Counted from the first letter of the stretch, positions 1 through 12,696 are shown. The stretch is DNA of 64,000 nucleotides from Pohlia nutans (GCA_022496805.1 CM040093.1:8456213-8520212), one strand, 5' to 3'. Notes: a model not told the origin generated them from the sequence alone. Numbers and translations are program-made.

Positions 1-2973
1 GATGAGTCAATGCAAACTTCTCAACAATGACGAAGTATCTCACTTCTTGATGACGATGAAGAGTCAACTTTGTGATGATGATGAAGAGTCAACTTCTTGA
101 TAATAATGACTATGAAATATAGGTATTTGGAAATAATGGCTATATTCCACTGTCCAAAAATTTAGTGCATGAAAGAAGGGCAAACATCCTAATAATTTAG
201 GATTGATTGAGTATCCTAATCATTTTGTATTGTCTTGGATAGTAAGTTATGGGTGGTTTTGAAGCATTTTAGAGCATGCCCATCAGTTTAAGTCTAAACA
301 AGTCTACCAAACCAACCATTGGGGAGATGATTTAAATTAAACTTAGCGAGCATGTTGGTAGCATGGCATCACCTTAATTAATCTACCTCTTCACATTCGT
401 AGACCAATGAAATATTATTCTTCACCGTTGACTCACAAATATCTTATTTAGCGTGATAAATGCACTTGCACCAAAGCTCCTATCTTGTAAATAGCAGGAT
501 GCAACTAAAATAAAGGCTGCTCAACTTCATCTTGGTGTGTAGCCACATGTTGCTAGGGATGTAAATGCTGTTGAATAGCTATGCTACCACCATTTAAAGG
601 TTAGATGATCATTTAATCATGTTGGTAGGCATGCTCTTAGGATCTTTTCAAATAAATTCTACCTCATTTTGACCTATTTTTGCTCTTGTTCTCACAAATC
701 ATGGCATGCACCTCAAGTGTTTATAATTGTCTTGGGTATAGTAGCTTTGGATGGTTTTGGGTAGTTTTGGATTGGGTAGTCTTGGGTGGTTTTGAAGCCT
801 TTTGTTTTAAAACATTTTCACATATTTTGAGTCACTTTATCAAGTCATTTTGAGAAAATTCAACTTTTTACAACTTGTCTTATTTCAAATTGTTTTAACT
901 CCATGTCTACACAAAATCAAGGCGCACACCCAAATTATTTAGGATTGTCTTATGCACTTTAATTGTTTTGGATTGTCTTCTGTAATTTTGGGTAGCTTTG
1001 AAGCATTTAGGATCATTTTTACCATGTTTTGAGCTATTTTTACTTCTCAGTCTTACTAATTAAGCCTTGGTTTGTCTACTAAGTGTGAAATGATCACTTT
1101 AACATAATACGGCTATTATTTCAGCATAAGCTATGAACTTATTACTACCCTATAAAATTGTATGTGTAGTATCTCAAGGTATCCCTCTTTACCTGAAGAT
1201 GTAATCATCATCACAATTTGATTTCTTGTTGATATACAATCTTAGTTTCTCTCGGTGTTAAAGTTTCAAATTCAAGGTGTCTGCCACTTTTTAATATACT
1301 TGAGGTAGAATGGACTTTTGCCCATGACGCATAGATAGACGAATTACCCCCATCAACTTTCCATCCATGATGGTCTTTTAAATCATTACAACTATTATTA
1401 TAGAATGGAATTTTATAGCGGTGTTCTAATCGTTTGATATTGCACAAGACATGATATAACTATGAAGTAATCATGCTCTACATATAAAATCCCTGTTGCC
1501 GCTCTTAATAAATTTTAAGGGTGCATTTCTAGGGCTTCATATAATGGAAACACTAAGTTAATCTAACCCTTAAAACGATCCTCTACATCTCCACATTTGA
1601 AGATTTATTATAAAAATATGATCAAAAGCATTCATTGGTGTTGATGTGGATGAGAGTTAAAATTATGAATTATTTGGAAATAAGAGTTTTAAATTATATC
1701 TAAAACTATGGTTGAATCTACTTAATATGTCTTTTCAATGAAAGAACTCAGTTTTTTTTTATTGAAATACAATCACATTTAGTCAATAAAAAAATTGACT
1801 AAAGTTTTTACATGATTTTGTAAATATAAAAACTTATATATGGTTATTTTTTCAATTTTTTTTATAAAGTTAACTCATTTTAAAAAATAAATATTTAAGG
1901 GTCGTTTATTAAATTAGAACATCAACATATTTAGGCAAAACAAACTTGATTATGAAGTTCTTAGATTTTTTTTTGAAATTTGTATTGTTTCAAGAGTAAA
2001 CAGACTAACACATTCCAGAAATTTGCATAATTTTGAGGAATGAAACGAATGACGTTTAAAAACCAAAAGGCAAAAAAGGATTAATTAGTTGTTGATGGTT
2101 TCAACAATTAAATAGAAAAGGATTAATATCTTCTATACATATGGGTGTTCTCATGGTATGGGTGAGTGAAATATGTAGTCTAAAGTGATGGATTTTTGGA
2201 GAAAATGGACTTTCAAAAATTCTAATTAATTTTTTGTAAATGATGGATGTATGAGATTTTAAGGGTTTAAAGGTATGAAGGATATCCACACAAAGATTGT
2301 TTTGGCTCAACTCATATTTGGGCCAGTGCCCCGCTAAGACCACATTAGTAGAAAATACGATGTAGTGTCTTAACTAAATGTAGTGGAGAAGGATTGTAAA
2401 TAATTAGTATTTCATTAGTCTAATTTTTACATGGTCTTATGTGACCAGATGTTGAATAATAACAAAGTTATATTCTAAAAATAAAATCATTCTATTTCAT
2501 AATGTTTAATAAGCCTCGAAAACCTAAAAATGGAAAAATGTGTGATATCATGAAACTCATATGGAGGGTTTGTTTCTTAAAACATATGTACATATGGTGA
2601 TTTAGTTATACATGAAATTTATATACCAAAAATAGTGTGGAAGGGTAAAGACCATTAAAATACTATCATTTTTTTGCGGCAAACAAGCTTTTTAAATTGT
2701 TATTGCAAAACAAATTTAATGCATCAAAGATGGATAATTTGGAAAAATAAATTTGATGGGCATCGTAATTAGATATGAAGTAAGCTCAAATTGAAAATAT
2801 TTTTCTAATTAAAGACATTTTTACCACTACATTCACTACTTCAGAAAGTCACTTTACTACTTACAAAATGGAACGAAAAACTTTAGTCATGCGAAACTAG
2901 GGAAATGAAAAAAAAGCTTTTTGGGTCAATCGGAATGCAGGTTAACTAGCACGTACCAAAATTGGAACATGCG
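1..2973. other. AT-rich non-coding stretch
   Basis: I see no convincing exon, RNA gene or intact transposon here. The first 120 bases carry a short degenerate repeat built on 'gatgaagagtcaactt'. The phrase 'tttgggtggttttgaagcattt' recurs loosely around 240, 730-800 and 960-1010, so part of this is old diverged repeat. The open frames are short, AT-rich and unsupported. Confidence 0.5.
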
Positions 2974-3425
2974 TTAGTTATTTAACTGCCTCCTTGTGCA
3001 CTTCGCTTGCTTGTTGAAGTTGTTGAATTAATCTCGACACTTCCTTTGCATGTGCGGTTGATGCAGATTGAAGCGCTTCCTTGGCCTACTTCAATTCCGC
3101 TGCAAATGCCTCCTTGGCATGCCTCAACTCAATCGCTTTCTTTACTCGCTTCCTTTTTTCTTTGCTTCCTTTTGTAGTGCTTCATTCGCTTGCTTCAATT
3201 CAACTGCAAGAGAGTCTCTCTTGCCTCAACTCAGCTGTTGATATCTCCGCAAGTTTGTCCATGGACTACTTCGACTCCGCTGCCATCTTTTCCATCGTTG
3301 CTTTTTGCTCGTGGTAAATTAATAAAACCACGTGCCGAGCTCGTCGTTTGTTCAAGAGTTGGACATTGACCTCTCTCACTTCACTCACCTATGTAGGCCA
3401 TATTGTCATTCACTAAGCGCCAAAT
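2974..3425 (-). pseudogene. Coiled-coil protein fossil
   Basis: The minus strand reads as a broken Lys/Glu/Ala-rich coiled coil. From about 3400 downwards one frame gives '...VREVNVQLLNKRRARHVV...', then a heptad-like stretch with phrases such as 'ATMEKMAAESK', 'AVELKQANEALQKEAKKK', 'HAKEAFAAELK' and 'AKEALQSASTAHAKEVSRL', ending at TAA near 2975. The pieces lie in two frames. Stops interrupt them, two of them TAG codons where Gln (CAG) fits the heptads. Such tails occur in plant transposon-encoded proteins and in host coiled-coil proteins, and I cannot assign a family. The repeated 'ELKQAKEAL' idea suggests internal duplication. It is a dead fragment by inspection. Confidence 0.5.
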
Positions 3426-4480
3426 GGAAGATAAACATTTAAGTTTCACTCCTTGATTAGAATCGACAAGAAATGGAATTAATCGCCTTATCACATTCAG
3501 GTCGCTTCAAATAAATGAGTTAAACTCCAAGTTAAACAATCCACAATTTAAACAATAAACAAGTTAAACAACTCACCTAGTAAATGATATGAAACACTTT
3601 CATTCAAGTCCAAATTTTTAATTGAATAAATTAATTGTCATGTGTTTATGCTTTGTGAGAAAAATTGCCAAAAATTAGCATTTGCAGGCATTGTAGTACA
3701 AAATAAATAATATTTTTAATCGTTTGAATTAATCATTTCAAATAACACATATCTATATGTATTTCATATCAAAAATTGGTAATTTGGTACCAAAATGACG
3801 TCATTGGATATTTTAAACAAATGTTTTGAATTCTTTTAAGGAGCTAGGACAAATTTTGATTTTTGTACAAAAAGTCTCTTTAAAATCTTTAAACCTCTTC
3901 AATTTTTACGTGATTTTGTTTTGTGTATTGCATGAGTGTACATAATCAAAACCACATCCGGACAATTCATTTTTTATTTTGTTTTAAAGAAGGACTCATT
4001 CAAAGTTGTCATAGGGGCTGGTTTTAGAGTTCAAAAGGCTTTTCTGGGTACCCATGCTTTTAATTTCGAAAAAGTCTTTGAGTAATCGGAGTAGTCACGA
4101 AAACCACTTTAATTTTCCACGTGATTGATGCCATTATCGACTCGAGGTGTCACTTTTTGGTTTGTCAAGAGAAGATCATGTGACATACAAAATTTGTTGG
4201 ATTGACCAAAATGTGGTCAACAAAACTTTTGTGGAGTGTTTCGATTGTGGACTCAAGTGATTTCTAGTTCTAGAAGAGCAAATAATATGTCATGCATAAT
4301 TAATTAGGTGATTGTGATCGATCAAAAGTTAGTGTGTAAGTTCTAGTTGGTTCATGGTAATGATGAAGGCAATAGCTAGGTCCTAGAGATATGTTTGTGA
4401 AGCGGTTGAATTTGGCAACGGAAACCATTAAAATTGCTTTAGTAAAAAAACTTCATGTAGTGGAATTAGGGCAGTTGAGT
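3426..4480. other. Non-coding, nothing recognised
   Basis: About 1 kb of AT-rich sequence with no supported exon or repeat structure. Confidence 0.4.
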
Positions 4481-4489
4481 TCCGTTGTA

Positions 4490-4640
4490 TATGCGTGCAA
4501 ACGACATGATTGAAGCACTTTGTGGAAATTGAAGTGGGCCAACTGTGTCGTGTGCAAACCACGTGATTGAGACATTTTTTGTGAGAATTGCAACCGTATA
4601 AGCGTACTAAAGACACGGTTGAGACACTTCGTGGGATTTG
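4490..4640. repeat. Three diverged ~55 bp tandem units
   Basis: Three successive units follow the pattern 'gt-GCAAAC-g/c-ACRTGATTGA-...-CACTTTGTGG/GACACTTCGTGG', starting near 4492, 4550 and 4602. Spacing is about 50-60 bp and divergence is high. No coding role is visible. Confidence 0.45.
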
Positions 4641-5160
4641 TGGTCAATGTGATTGTTGATCCTTTGACCTTTGCTTTCAAAAGACAAAGGTTGCGGTCTA
4701 GCGCAATTATGAATGATGCCTATTTCAACCCTCAACGATGGGTTTAGAAGCTTGATTTCTTTTCCCTATAAGCACAGTTGTTGGCAACATACCACTTTAA
4801 ATATTTTCTTGATTTGACTTTTGTTGTTTATGAGAAAATTATATCAAACAACACATAGATTGGACATAAATTCAACATTGTCATTTTACCTCCACACAAC
4901 TAAGTTGCAAAAAACGACACATCGTTCATTTGTCCAAGTGATTTCAACAATGTTGACGGCATTATTTTCAATGATTGCCCTTTTATTTCCAATGTTCTTT
5001 AATCTCAAATGTCTTTTTATCTCTAGTGTAATGTAGCTACATTAAAATCATTTAGAGCATCTCTCTTTTCAATTGTATTAAAAGCCTAGAAATAAACTAG
5101 TCTCAATTTGTTTTCAACCTTTTCATTATGTGTTGCTACCCTATTCCCACTCTCTCACTA
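4641..5160. other. Non-coding, nothing recognised
   Basis: AT-rich sequence between a short tandem repeat and the palindromic minisatellite, with no supported gene. Confidence 0.4.
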
Positions 5161-5164
5161 AAAC

Positions 5165-6480
5165 TAGGTGTGCACACGCTACCCCCTATACTTATTGAAT
5201 GTTTTTTTGGGAGGAGGGGGAGACACGTGCCAACTCACTTTGTGGCAAGTTATTGAAGATGTGCCCACCCAATCATGCTTTACTTTTAAATACTTTTTTT
5301 TAAAAAGAAAGTGGGCTTATGTTCATCTTCGTTGTGGCAAGTTCTTGAAGATGAAACATTTGTTGTAAGCATATTTTCACGGTTGGGGTGTATGGGTTGG
5401 TAAAATAAATAGAGTAATGTTGTAAAACATTTGCCATTACCACGTTATTATTGCGTCATTACTTATATCAAATAACTATGGAAAATATTTAAATACATTG
5501 GAAATATAATCTTTTCATTTTTAAAGAATCTTTTCATTTTTATAGAATTTTTATAATATTTTTGAAATAATTTTACATACTATAATTACATGATTTGGCC
5601 TATAACAATCTAATTACATTACAAGTTTTGAAATAATAGTTATTTTTAGAATATTGAAATAATTTATATAAAAGGTTTTGACATTGTTTCATAGATTTAT
5701 GAAGCCCATTAAGTAAAAAAGAAACTTAATAGATTTTAGAATATTTTGAAAGCCAAAAGACTACAAATCCCAAGTTGTAACTACATATTTTGGTACGCCC
5801 TAGCCTGAAAACAATGATATTAAGAGAGGTGGGCATATGCCTACCCCCTATACTTTTTGAATTTTTTCTTCAAGGAGGGATGGAACATGTGTCCAATTCT
5901 TTTTGAGACAAGTTCACGAAGATGTAAATTTTTCCACAACGGTGGTGAACACATGCCTACCTCCTTTACTTTTTTATATCATTTTTTTAAAGAGGAGGTG
6001 CACGTAACTATGCTTAATTATGCCGTTGTAACAAGCTCTTGAAAATGAGAACATTTCACAAGGGGGTGGGTGCATGCCTACATCTTATACTTTTAAAATT
6101 TTATTTTTGAAAAAGGATCTTAGCATCTGTTCACCGCTTTGGAGACAAATTTCTCAACCTCAAAAACTTGCCACGAGGGAAGTAGGCATATACCAACAGT
6201 AAATTTTCTTGTGAAAGAAGTTTGATTGCAAAGGGTCGTATGCATGTACCTACCACCCTATAAATTTTCTTGAGAAAAAAGTATGATTTCAAAAGGGAGC
6301 GGACGTGTGCGTATCACCCTCTAAATTTTCTTGTAAGCAAGTTTGATTGTGAAAGGTCACTGGGCACATGCCTACCGCCTTCTAATTTTTTTTGTGAAAA
6401 ATTTGATTTCAAAAGGAATTGGGCGCGCTTAGCTACCACCTACTATATTTTCTTGTGAAAAAAGTTTGAATTCCAAAGGT
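5165..6480. repeat. Degenerate palindromic minisatellite (array 0)
   Basis: Imperfect palindromes of the type GTGGGCACATGCCTACCNCC recur, with centres near 5170, 5230, 5835, 5890, 5952, 6070, 6190, 6240, 6305, 6365 and 6425. The last six are spaced about 60 bp and are separated by an AT-rich spacer like 'ctataaattttcttgtgaaaaaagtttga'. A gap of ordinary AT-rich DNA lies at 5380-5820. The core resembles the much better preserved arrays at 38950-40260 and 47063-47525, so I read it as an old member of the same satellite type. Open frames inside it are by-products. Confidence 0.6.
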
Positions 6481-6482
6481 AA

Positions 6483-6720
6483 CACTAGTAGAAAACTAGG
6501 CCAAAAAGAACCGCAACCGAAATTTGCAGTCAAACGACTGCAAATCTATTTTTTTGAATTAGCAACTGCAATTTTAGGAATTTTGGAGCGTATAATATAC
6601 CGTTGGAAAGGTTTTGAGGTCATATAGATCTACAATTGTTTAGTGACTACAGATCAGGTTGGTCAAAAGATCCGCAGCCGATTTTGGGTGCAGTAATGTT
6701 GGCCTAGTTTTCTACTAGTG
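6483..6720. mobile_element. CACTA-ended MITE, 238 bp
   Basis: Perfect 22-bp terminal inverted repeats lie at 6483-6504 and 6699-6720, beginning CACTAGTAGAAAA. They are flanked by a direct TAA duplication (6480-6482 and 6721-6723). The interior has no coding capacity. The 5'-CACTA terminus with a 3-bp target duplication fits a non-autonomous CACTA (En/Spm) element. TAA would also suit PIF/Harbinger, and a Harbinger transposase fossil lies 0.8 kb downstream, so superfamily assignment is not certain. Confidence 0.85.
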
Positions 6721-6855
6721 TAAGTGGATGTGTGGTTGAGATTGGGATATTTATTGCATTGGAAACTAGCTAGCTAGTATCACAAACAATCATAGATAAT
6801 TTGTATATTGAGAGATGGTTTTGGAAAATTCATCAAACAAGTGTTGCACAACTTC

Positions 6856-7086
6856 TTAACCCTTAAAGGTCCTTGGGGATAGTAGATACGTTGCCGTATA
6901 TTTGACATTTGTTGTAAGTAGAAAGTTCCAAATTGAGTTCCCAATAGCTTTTAAGACCATGTAGACATGCATTTTAACTTCACTTTTGATATGAAACTCA
7001 TAGGAGGTGCAGAACCATTCCAAATACAATGAAATATGGCCGTATAATATTGGTTGGAATGGGCAATCTGGACCTTTAAGGGTTAA
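6856..7086. mobile_element. TTAA-flanked MITE, 231 bp
   Basis: Perfect 17-bp inverted ends TTAACCCTTAAAGGTCC lie at 6856-6872 and 7070-7086. If the outermost TTAA is the target duplication, the element has the hallmark of piggyBac-type insertion (TTAA target, ends starting CCC). Related elements occur at 15300-15830, 16272-16956, 24869-25107 and 26535-26787. No coding capacity. Confidence 0.75.
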
Positions 7087-7476
7087 TGAATGATGATGTT
7101 ATTTTATTATTGTAATAAAGACTCCAAGTTTTTGTAATTTTATGTTTTATGAAATTTTTAATGAAGTTTGATATTTTTGATTGTTATGAATGTGTCAAGT
7201 GAAGTATATGCAAATGAAATCAATGTGAAATTCAATGGTTCTTTCATTATCAACATGCATATATTGAAAGCATTGATTACATGTTTGAAAAATAACATAT
7301 GTACAGTAAATCTTTGTCAAAACAAGTCTAACTATAACTCTATATTCCTCAAATGTTAAATTTTTTTTTTGGCATTTTTACTTTTCACATGGCACATGAA
7401 TGCACTTTTAACGTATGGGTCTCATAACTTAGTGCATTTTTTGAAAAAAGAACAAGTACACTTCAAATAACATCTA

Positions 7477-7788
7477 TTTAATAGAAGGTCGAAGGCTGGA
7501 ATGGTGAAAATTGAGAATAACTTTGGAGTTTTGAAAAATAATTTTCAAATTCTTTGTGATTTAAATGCAGATTTAAAATATGCACCAACATTGATTACCG
7601 CATATTATATTCTACACAACTGTTTAATTGAAGAAGGGGATATTGGTGGAGACAAATTGGATAAGGAAATTAATTCTACAAAGCCTTTGAATATTGAATT
7701 TCAAATTGAAGAAGAGAAGAGGACCAAAATGATGCAAAAGAGCAAAGGAACAAAATCATTTAATCAATGGGTGAAAAGAAATACATAA
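7477..7788 (+). pseudogene. PIF/Harbinger transposase C-terminal fossil
   Basis: An open frame reads FNRRSKAGMVKIENNFGVLK, then 'NNFQIL' and later 'ALITAYYILHNC'-like text ('TLITAYYILHNCLIEEGD'). This matches the C-terminal end of the DDE_Tnp_4 (PIF/Harbinger) catalytic domain, where the final acidic residue sits in a VENAFG-like block followed by LKNRFRIL and an ACCILHN block. The rest of the transposase is absent upstream, where the sequence is AT-rich and closed. The ATG at 7501 is internal to the domain, so this is a truncated fossil and not a small gene. Confidence 0.75.
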
Positions 7789-10015
7789 AAGAGAAGAAAA
7801 AATGTGATCTAGAAAATAAAGGAAAATAATCATAAGTATGTAGCAAATAGATATAGTATGCAGTCATAATTATGTAGTGAACAAAAGAAACCAAATAAAT
7901 TATATTTGGAGGAGTTTGTACTCAAATCAACAATATAAAAAATAACTAAAATCCATCAATATGGTTATATGTACTTTTTAAAATTATGACATAGCTCAAT
8001 AGAAAGTGGTTAAAGTCTACATTGTTGTATGATTTTATTCTTCATTCTCTAAATTTATTCTTTAGATTTATGTAGAGTGCTGGCATAATCTATTTCTATT
8101 TATCATATAAGGGTCAACATGCCAATTCTTTTTGAAATTAATCGTAACCATTTTGCATCATACGAAAGAGATTTTTTTATTTTATTATTATTATTTTTAG
8201 GGTTGAAAACTACTTCAAAAGTAATTGATCCTTTTCATAACTTAATAGTATTTATTTATGCAATATTTACTTAATTACTAACTTCTTTATTTATTTTTTC
8301 AAAATGTTCAATTACTCGACATAAGTTTTGCCACCCCTCCTCCCACCCCTCCTCCCACCCCTCCTCCCACCCCTCCTCTCGCCCCTCCTAAGGAAGATAG
8401 GGAAAAGACGTGAAGGAGAAAGACATCAAATATTATTATCTATTTTAGGGGAAGTGCATAAAGGTAATAGTTCAATGGAAGCCAAGATTTATTTTATTTT
8501 ATTCTCATCTTACTTTGATCTAAAATGGATAGAGAGTGGAATAAATCTAAAACTCTTATCTCTATATAATTAGTGGACTCGCCTATTCCTTTTAGAATTA
8601 ATCATAAACATAACCTTTTATTTTTATAAAATTTTAATAACCCATTTAAACTGCCAATTTCGTTTGGATTCAACCATAACCTTTTATTTTTATATATTAA
8701 AGTTTTATTTATTTATTTATTAAAAAAAATTAATTGTTAAAATCTCTAGATAAATCTAGAGCTCATTTTCCCAGCTATGGGGTTCTGTTCTTTCTATATA
8801 AGTAAGGATCAATATGCAAATTTTCACATGGAATTCATCACTACCATAGTACTTTTTATTCCCATGACATGATTATATAGCTCTTGCATAAAATTAGAGT
8901 ACTCTCTTTAGTACTTTATTGATATATTTTACTTTGATTTCTAAATGTATTGATTTCACTTTGTAAATACATTTAACTTTAAATTGATTTCCATGTATGG
9001 ATGTGCATATGAAGAATGTGATTTCCATTTGCAAAGTGTACATATGAAGAATGAAAATAATATTGTTGAATCATCATTTCTAATAATGTATTGGTTAAAT
9101 TTTTAAAGTTTCCCTTTTTCTTAAACTATTCCCATTTGCCTACTAGGTGAAAGCATGGTAAATTGAACCACTTGTGATTCTTGTGAAGAAGCAACAATGT
9201 AGGGTCTAAAAATCTATTAAATTTTTATTTTTTGTGAATTTTTTTTGTGGATAAAATAAAAGATACAATGTTTAAAAAGTCTAACCAAAAAAATTGAAAA
9301 AATCATGTTCAATAAGTATTTATGTGTGTTATATTAAGGTTAAAATGATTAAAATTGGAAAAGTAGTTCTGACCAAATTGAAAAGTAGATATAAAACATG
9401 TTGAAATTGCATTAAATATTTATTTTTTCAAGAATTTTTTTCTTTGGAGCCCTCGAATGCACAATGAACTTATAGAATATATAATTTGTATTCATATTGA
9501 ACATGATTCAATTCATCAGATTTGCTCGTGAAATTTGTTTTAGACATCTATTTTCAAGCTTTACTTTTAGTAACCTTTTTTTAATATTTTAATTTGAAAC
9601 TTTGGATTGAAATACCTAATAGAACTATGGAGGGCTCTACCAAATTAGAACTTAAATATATAAATTTTTAATCGTAATTTATGGCCTTTGACTAAGAAAA
9701 TTGTAATTTCAGTACTAAGAATGACTTTAATGATTCAGTTTACCATGCTTGCACACTACCGTAGCTTTAGGGCAGCTTCGCTGTTGCCTTGACAAATAAT
9801 TCATAATTCTGAGAATTTCATGTTCGTCATTTAAAAATTAAAGTAATTTTTTGAAATTTGACTTTTTGAATAAATAAAGAGATATAGTTTCGCATGTAGG
9901 ACTTTTTATTATCACTTGGAAGTCTTAATTTATCTCATACTCGGCACTTATGTTGTGCCAGTGATTTCTGCAATTTAACGCGGTCTATGAAACAACCTGA
10001 ATAGGCCAGGCCTAC
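7789..10015. other. AT-rich non-coding stretch
   Basis: No supported gene. It contains only a short minisatellite (8331-8392) and long A/T runs. Confidence 0.45.
8331..8392. repeat. 12-bp C-rich tandem repeat
   Basis: About five copies of a 12-bp unit (CCACCCCTCCTC) in an otherwise AT-rich region. The open frame over it (Pro/Leu repeats) is a by-product. Confidence 0.85.
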
Positions 10016-10017
10016 TT

Positions 10018-10121
10018 TTAACGTACCATCAATTCGTCTCCTCTAGAGCCTGCTTTTAACCTACCATCAATCCGTCTCCTCCAGGCGTGCTTTTAACGTA
10101 CCATCAATCCGTCTCCTCCTT
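10018..10121. repeat. Tandem ~38 bp repeat with a fourth copy at 10619
   Basis: Three units contain TAACGTACCATCAATCCGTC followed by TCCTCC, at about 10018, 10056 and 10095, each separated by about 12 bases ending 'gcttt'. A fourth near-identical copy stands alone at 10619-10644. It abuts the left arm of the large inverted repeat that follows. Confidence 0.8.
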
Positions 10122-10645
10122 TGCCACAACGTATGGGTCTAATGGGACAAACACCACACTCGTTTTAATTTCACCAGGGCATTACCCCAACGACTCATCC
10201 GTCACGGACGCCCTGATTTTGAGAATAATACTGAAGTCGTTGTATGAGCCTCAACATGGACAATTTGAATAGCCATATCATTCCGAATCGCCAGGGTACA
10301 TGTAATCACAACTAAGGTACTTGAACCTAAAAGAACCAACATCCTTAATGTGACACCACATTTAGCACTAAAACGGTTGTTGATAATTTTAATTGGATGA
10401 ACTTAATTCTAATTACATTGGAAAGAAGACTCGTTCACCTATGACAACATATTTTTTATTTTGAAAAACAATTATTCTTTTGGGCTTAGGTAGCCCAAGA
10501 AAATGGGTACTATAGTGATCAAAAGAATGGTTTCTTGGGAGCTTAGGGGTTTAAATAATGGCAATTAGCGTCACACAGTAAAAATTTCAACCCCCTAAAT
10601 CCCAAATTATTGAAATAATAACGTACCATCAATCCGTCTCCTCCT

Positions 10646-11250
10646 TCAATGATGCAAGACAAGTGGAGGGAGTGCGTCCTCGCAATTAATGTCACACACA
10701 CTAATAGCCATAATCAATATAGTTATGGCTTCTCCTACCACAGACCTTGTTGTCCATATCCCCCAATGTATCCAAATTCCATGTTCCCATTGTTGGGAGC
10801 CTCAACGTTTCTATATTGGGCACATAACAAATAAGTTAAAAAAATGATTTTAATTCAAAATTATTAAAAAGAAAGAGGTAAATAGTCTTACTAGAATTAC
10901 CTTACACTGAAATCACCATACTAAAATCACCATATACTGTGGGTGAATAATTGTTATGGGTACATTCCTCCATTTGGATAAATTCTCATCTGTTTGAACA
11001 AAATTTCATCAGATTTGGATGAATTTTATCACAGTATTTTGGAAAAATATGCTTCTCACGTAAATACGGTGGGCCACAGTATATGGTGATTTCAGTGTAG
11101 TTGCTTAGATAAAAGTTTAAAGAAAAAGTAAAAGAAAAAAGGAAGCACTGGCGATTGTAGGTCATCTCTCGTGTGAGGTCGCCTTCTTCCGCATATGAAA
11201 ATCGTGGTCGCCGTGGCGACGCACTCCCTCCACTTGTCTTGCATCATTGA
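10646..11250. repeat. Perfect 33-bp inverted repeat pair, 540-bp spacer
   Basis: The 33 bases at 10646-10678 are the exact reverse complement of 11218-11250 (core ATGATGCAAGACAAGTGGAG). The spacer contains the MITE at 10905-11097. The arms lack an obvious flanking duplication, so this may be an inverted duplication or the remnant ends of a larger element. Confidence 0.8.
10905..11097. mobile_element. Small MITE with CACTG ends
   Basis: Inverted ends CACTGAAATCACCATA lie at 10905-10920 and 11082-11097. Both are directly flanked by TA, which is compatible with a TA target duplication (Tc1/mariner style). The left end contains a second partial copy of the terminal motif (AAATCACCATA at 10924-10934). 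No coding capacity. Confidence 0.65.
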
Positions 11251-11469
11251 TGAAGCATCTTTCCAGCTTTGGATTTCGTTTCCTGATCAGAAGGCGCTTC
11301 CGACCTTGACATTGAGAATACTAATTGCTTTTGCGATCAATTTTCAGCGCGGAGCTTGAGCTTGTATGTAAGATGATCTCCACTCTCGTTAATTAACTTG
11401 CCACTTTAATTTCATATCACAAATCAGAAATCCCTGTATTCTGGACTTCTTCATTTAATTTCTTTTTTT

Positions 11470-12180
11470 GATGTTGCGAGGGTTTGAATAGCGTCGGTGG
11501 TGACGGGATGTTCAGCAAGCTTGACAGGGCTTAAGTTCTCTTGTGCAGGTGCTGAATTCCTCATTCTTGTTGTCAATGATGAAATAGGTTTAACCTTTGC
11601 GAGTCTTGTATTTGTTTATCTACCTTTTTGCCTAATTCGATTCTCGATCTTGTAATAGGTTTATCCTTTGCAACTCGTGTATTTCTTTATGTGTTTTTTT
11701 GCTAATTCGATTCTGATCTAGTAATAGGTTTGTCCTTTGTGTTTGTTTATCTGCTTGTTTGCTTATTCGATTCTACAGCCTCGGTTTAGGTTTAGATTGT
11801 GAACCGGTTGTTACCGAATTTTACATAAAAAGTTCTGCATTCTGATGGTGCGAGGGTTTGAATAGCATCGACGGATGTTCAGCAAGTTTTATGAACTTTT
11901 AATTTTCAGTGAATTCTCGTAGGTGCTGTATTCCGCATTCTGATTGTCAATGTTAGGAATATTTTGATTAATAGTTCTAGATTGTGAAGCTCTGTTCACT
12001 GTTGTTACAAACTAGCAAGCTCTGTATTCTGAAGCATTGTTTTTTTGTTGAGATAGCAATGCTGATGGTGCGAGGGGTTTGAATAGCGCCGACCTCTAGT
12101 GGTAGAAATTTTTGTGTAGAAGGTTTAGCCTTTGCGATTCTTGTATCTTTTTATCTGTTTTTTTCCTTTCTGGCTCCAGA
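11470..12180. repeat. Diverged repeat cluster upstream of the cyclotransferase gene
   Basis: A block reading 'GATGGTGCGAGGGTTTGAAT-AGC' then 'GATGTTCAGCAAG' recurs near 11470, 11844 and 12062. A second block, 'AATAGGTTTAWCCTTTGC...TTGTATTTGTTTATCT', recurs near 11585, 11656, 11722 and 12117. 'AGGTGCTGWATTCC' occurs at 11547 and 11931. The cluster occupies the region where the 5' UTR, promoter or upstream introns of the gene at 12697 should lie. Confidence 0.6.
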
Positions 12181-12696
12181 GTGATGCTACTTAGGTTTAA
12201 ATTGCGAAGCGCTTGTGAGCTTGCGAGCCTTTCTTTAAAAAACCATGGATATTTCTCGATCAGTCTATTGCTTTGAATCCAACTAACTTCAATCTTCATG
12301 CCAGGGCGCTGAATTTTACGTTTAGTTTATCATAATGAAGGATTAGGGTTGCACTATGAATATTGGTTGGAGTATACCTTAGAATTCAGCTATTGAGTCT
12401 TCTGAGTGATGGAGGACAACAGAGAAGGCTTCTTTAATATGATTGACATCTGGAAGTACAAGAGTACTTCTTCAACGATGTCCTTCTATTAATTGATAAA
12501 AGGATGTCTACCTCTTTTCCAAGAAGTTCAATTTATATGCTTTAGTTTATGTCGCGTACTTCTTTTTTAAAATGCATTCAGTCATCAGGTTGTTATCTTA
12601 CTATTGATTGCTAAGCATTTTGGGTGAAGGGATTGGTCGTACTGATAAGCCTTTGTGTTGGTGGTTTGGAACAATGTATTTGATACGTTAAAGAAT

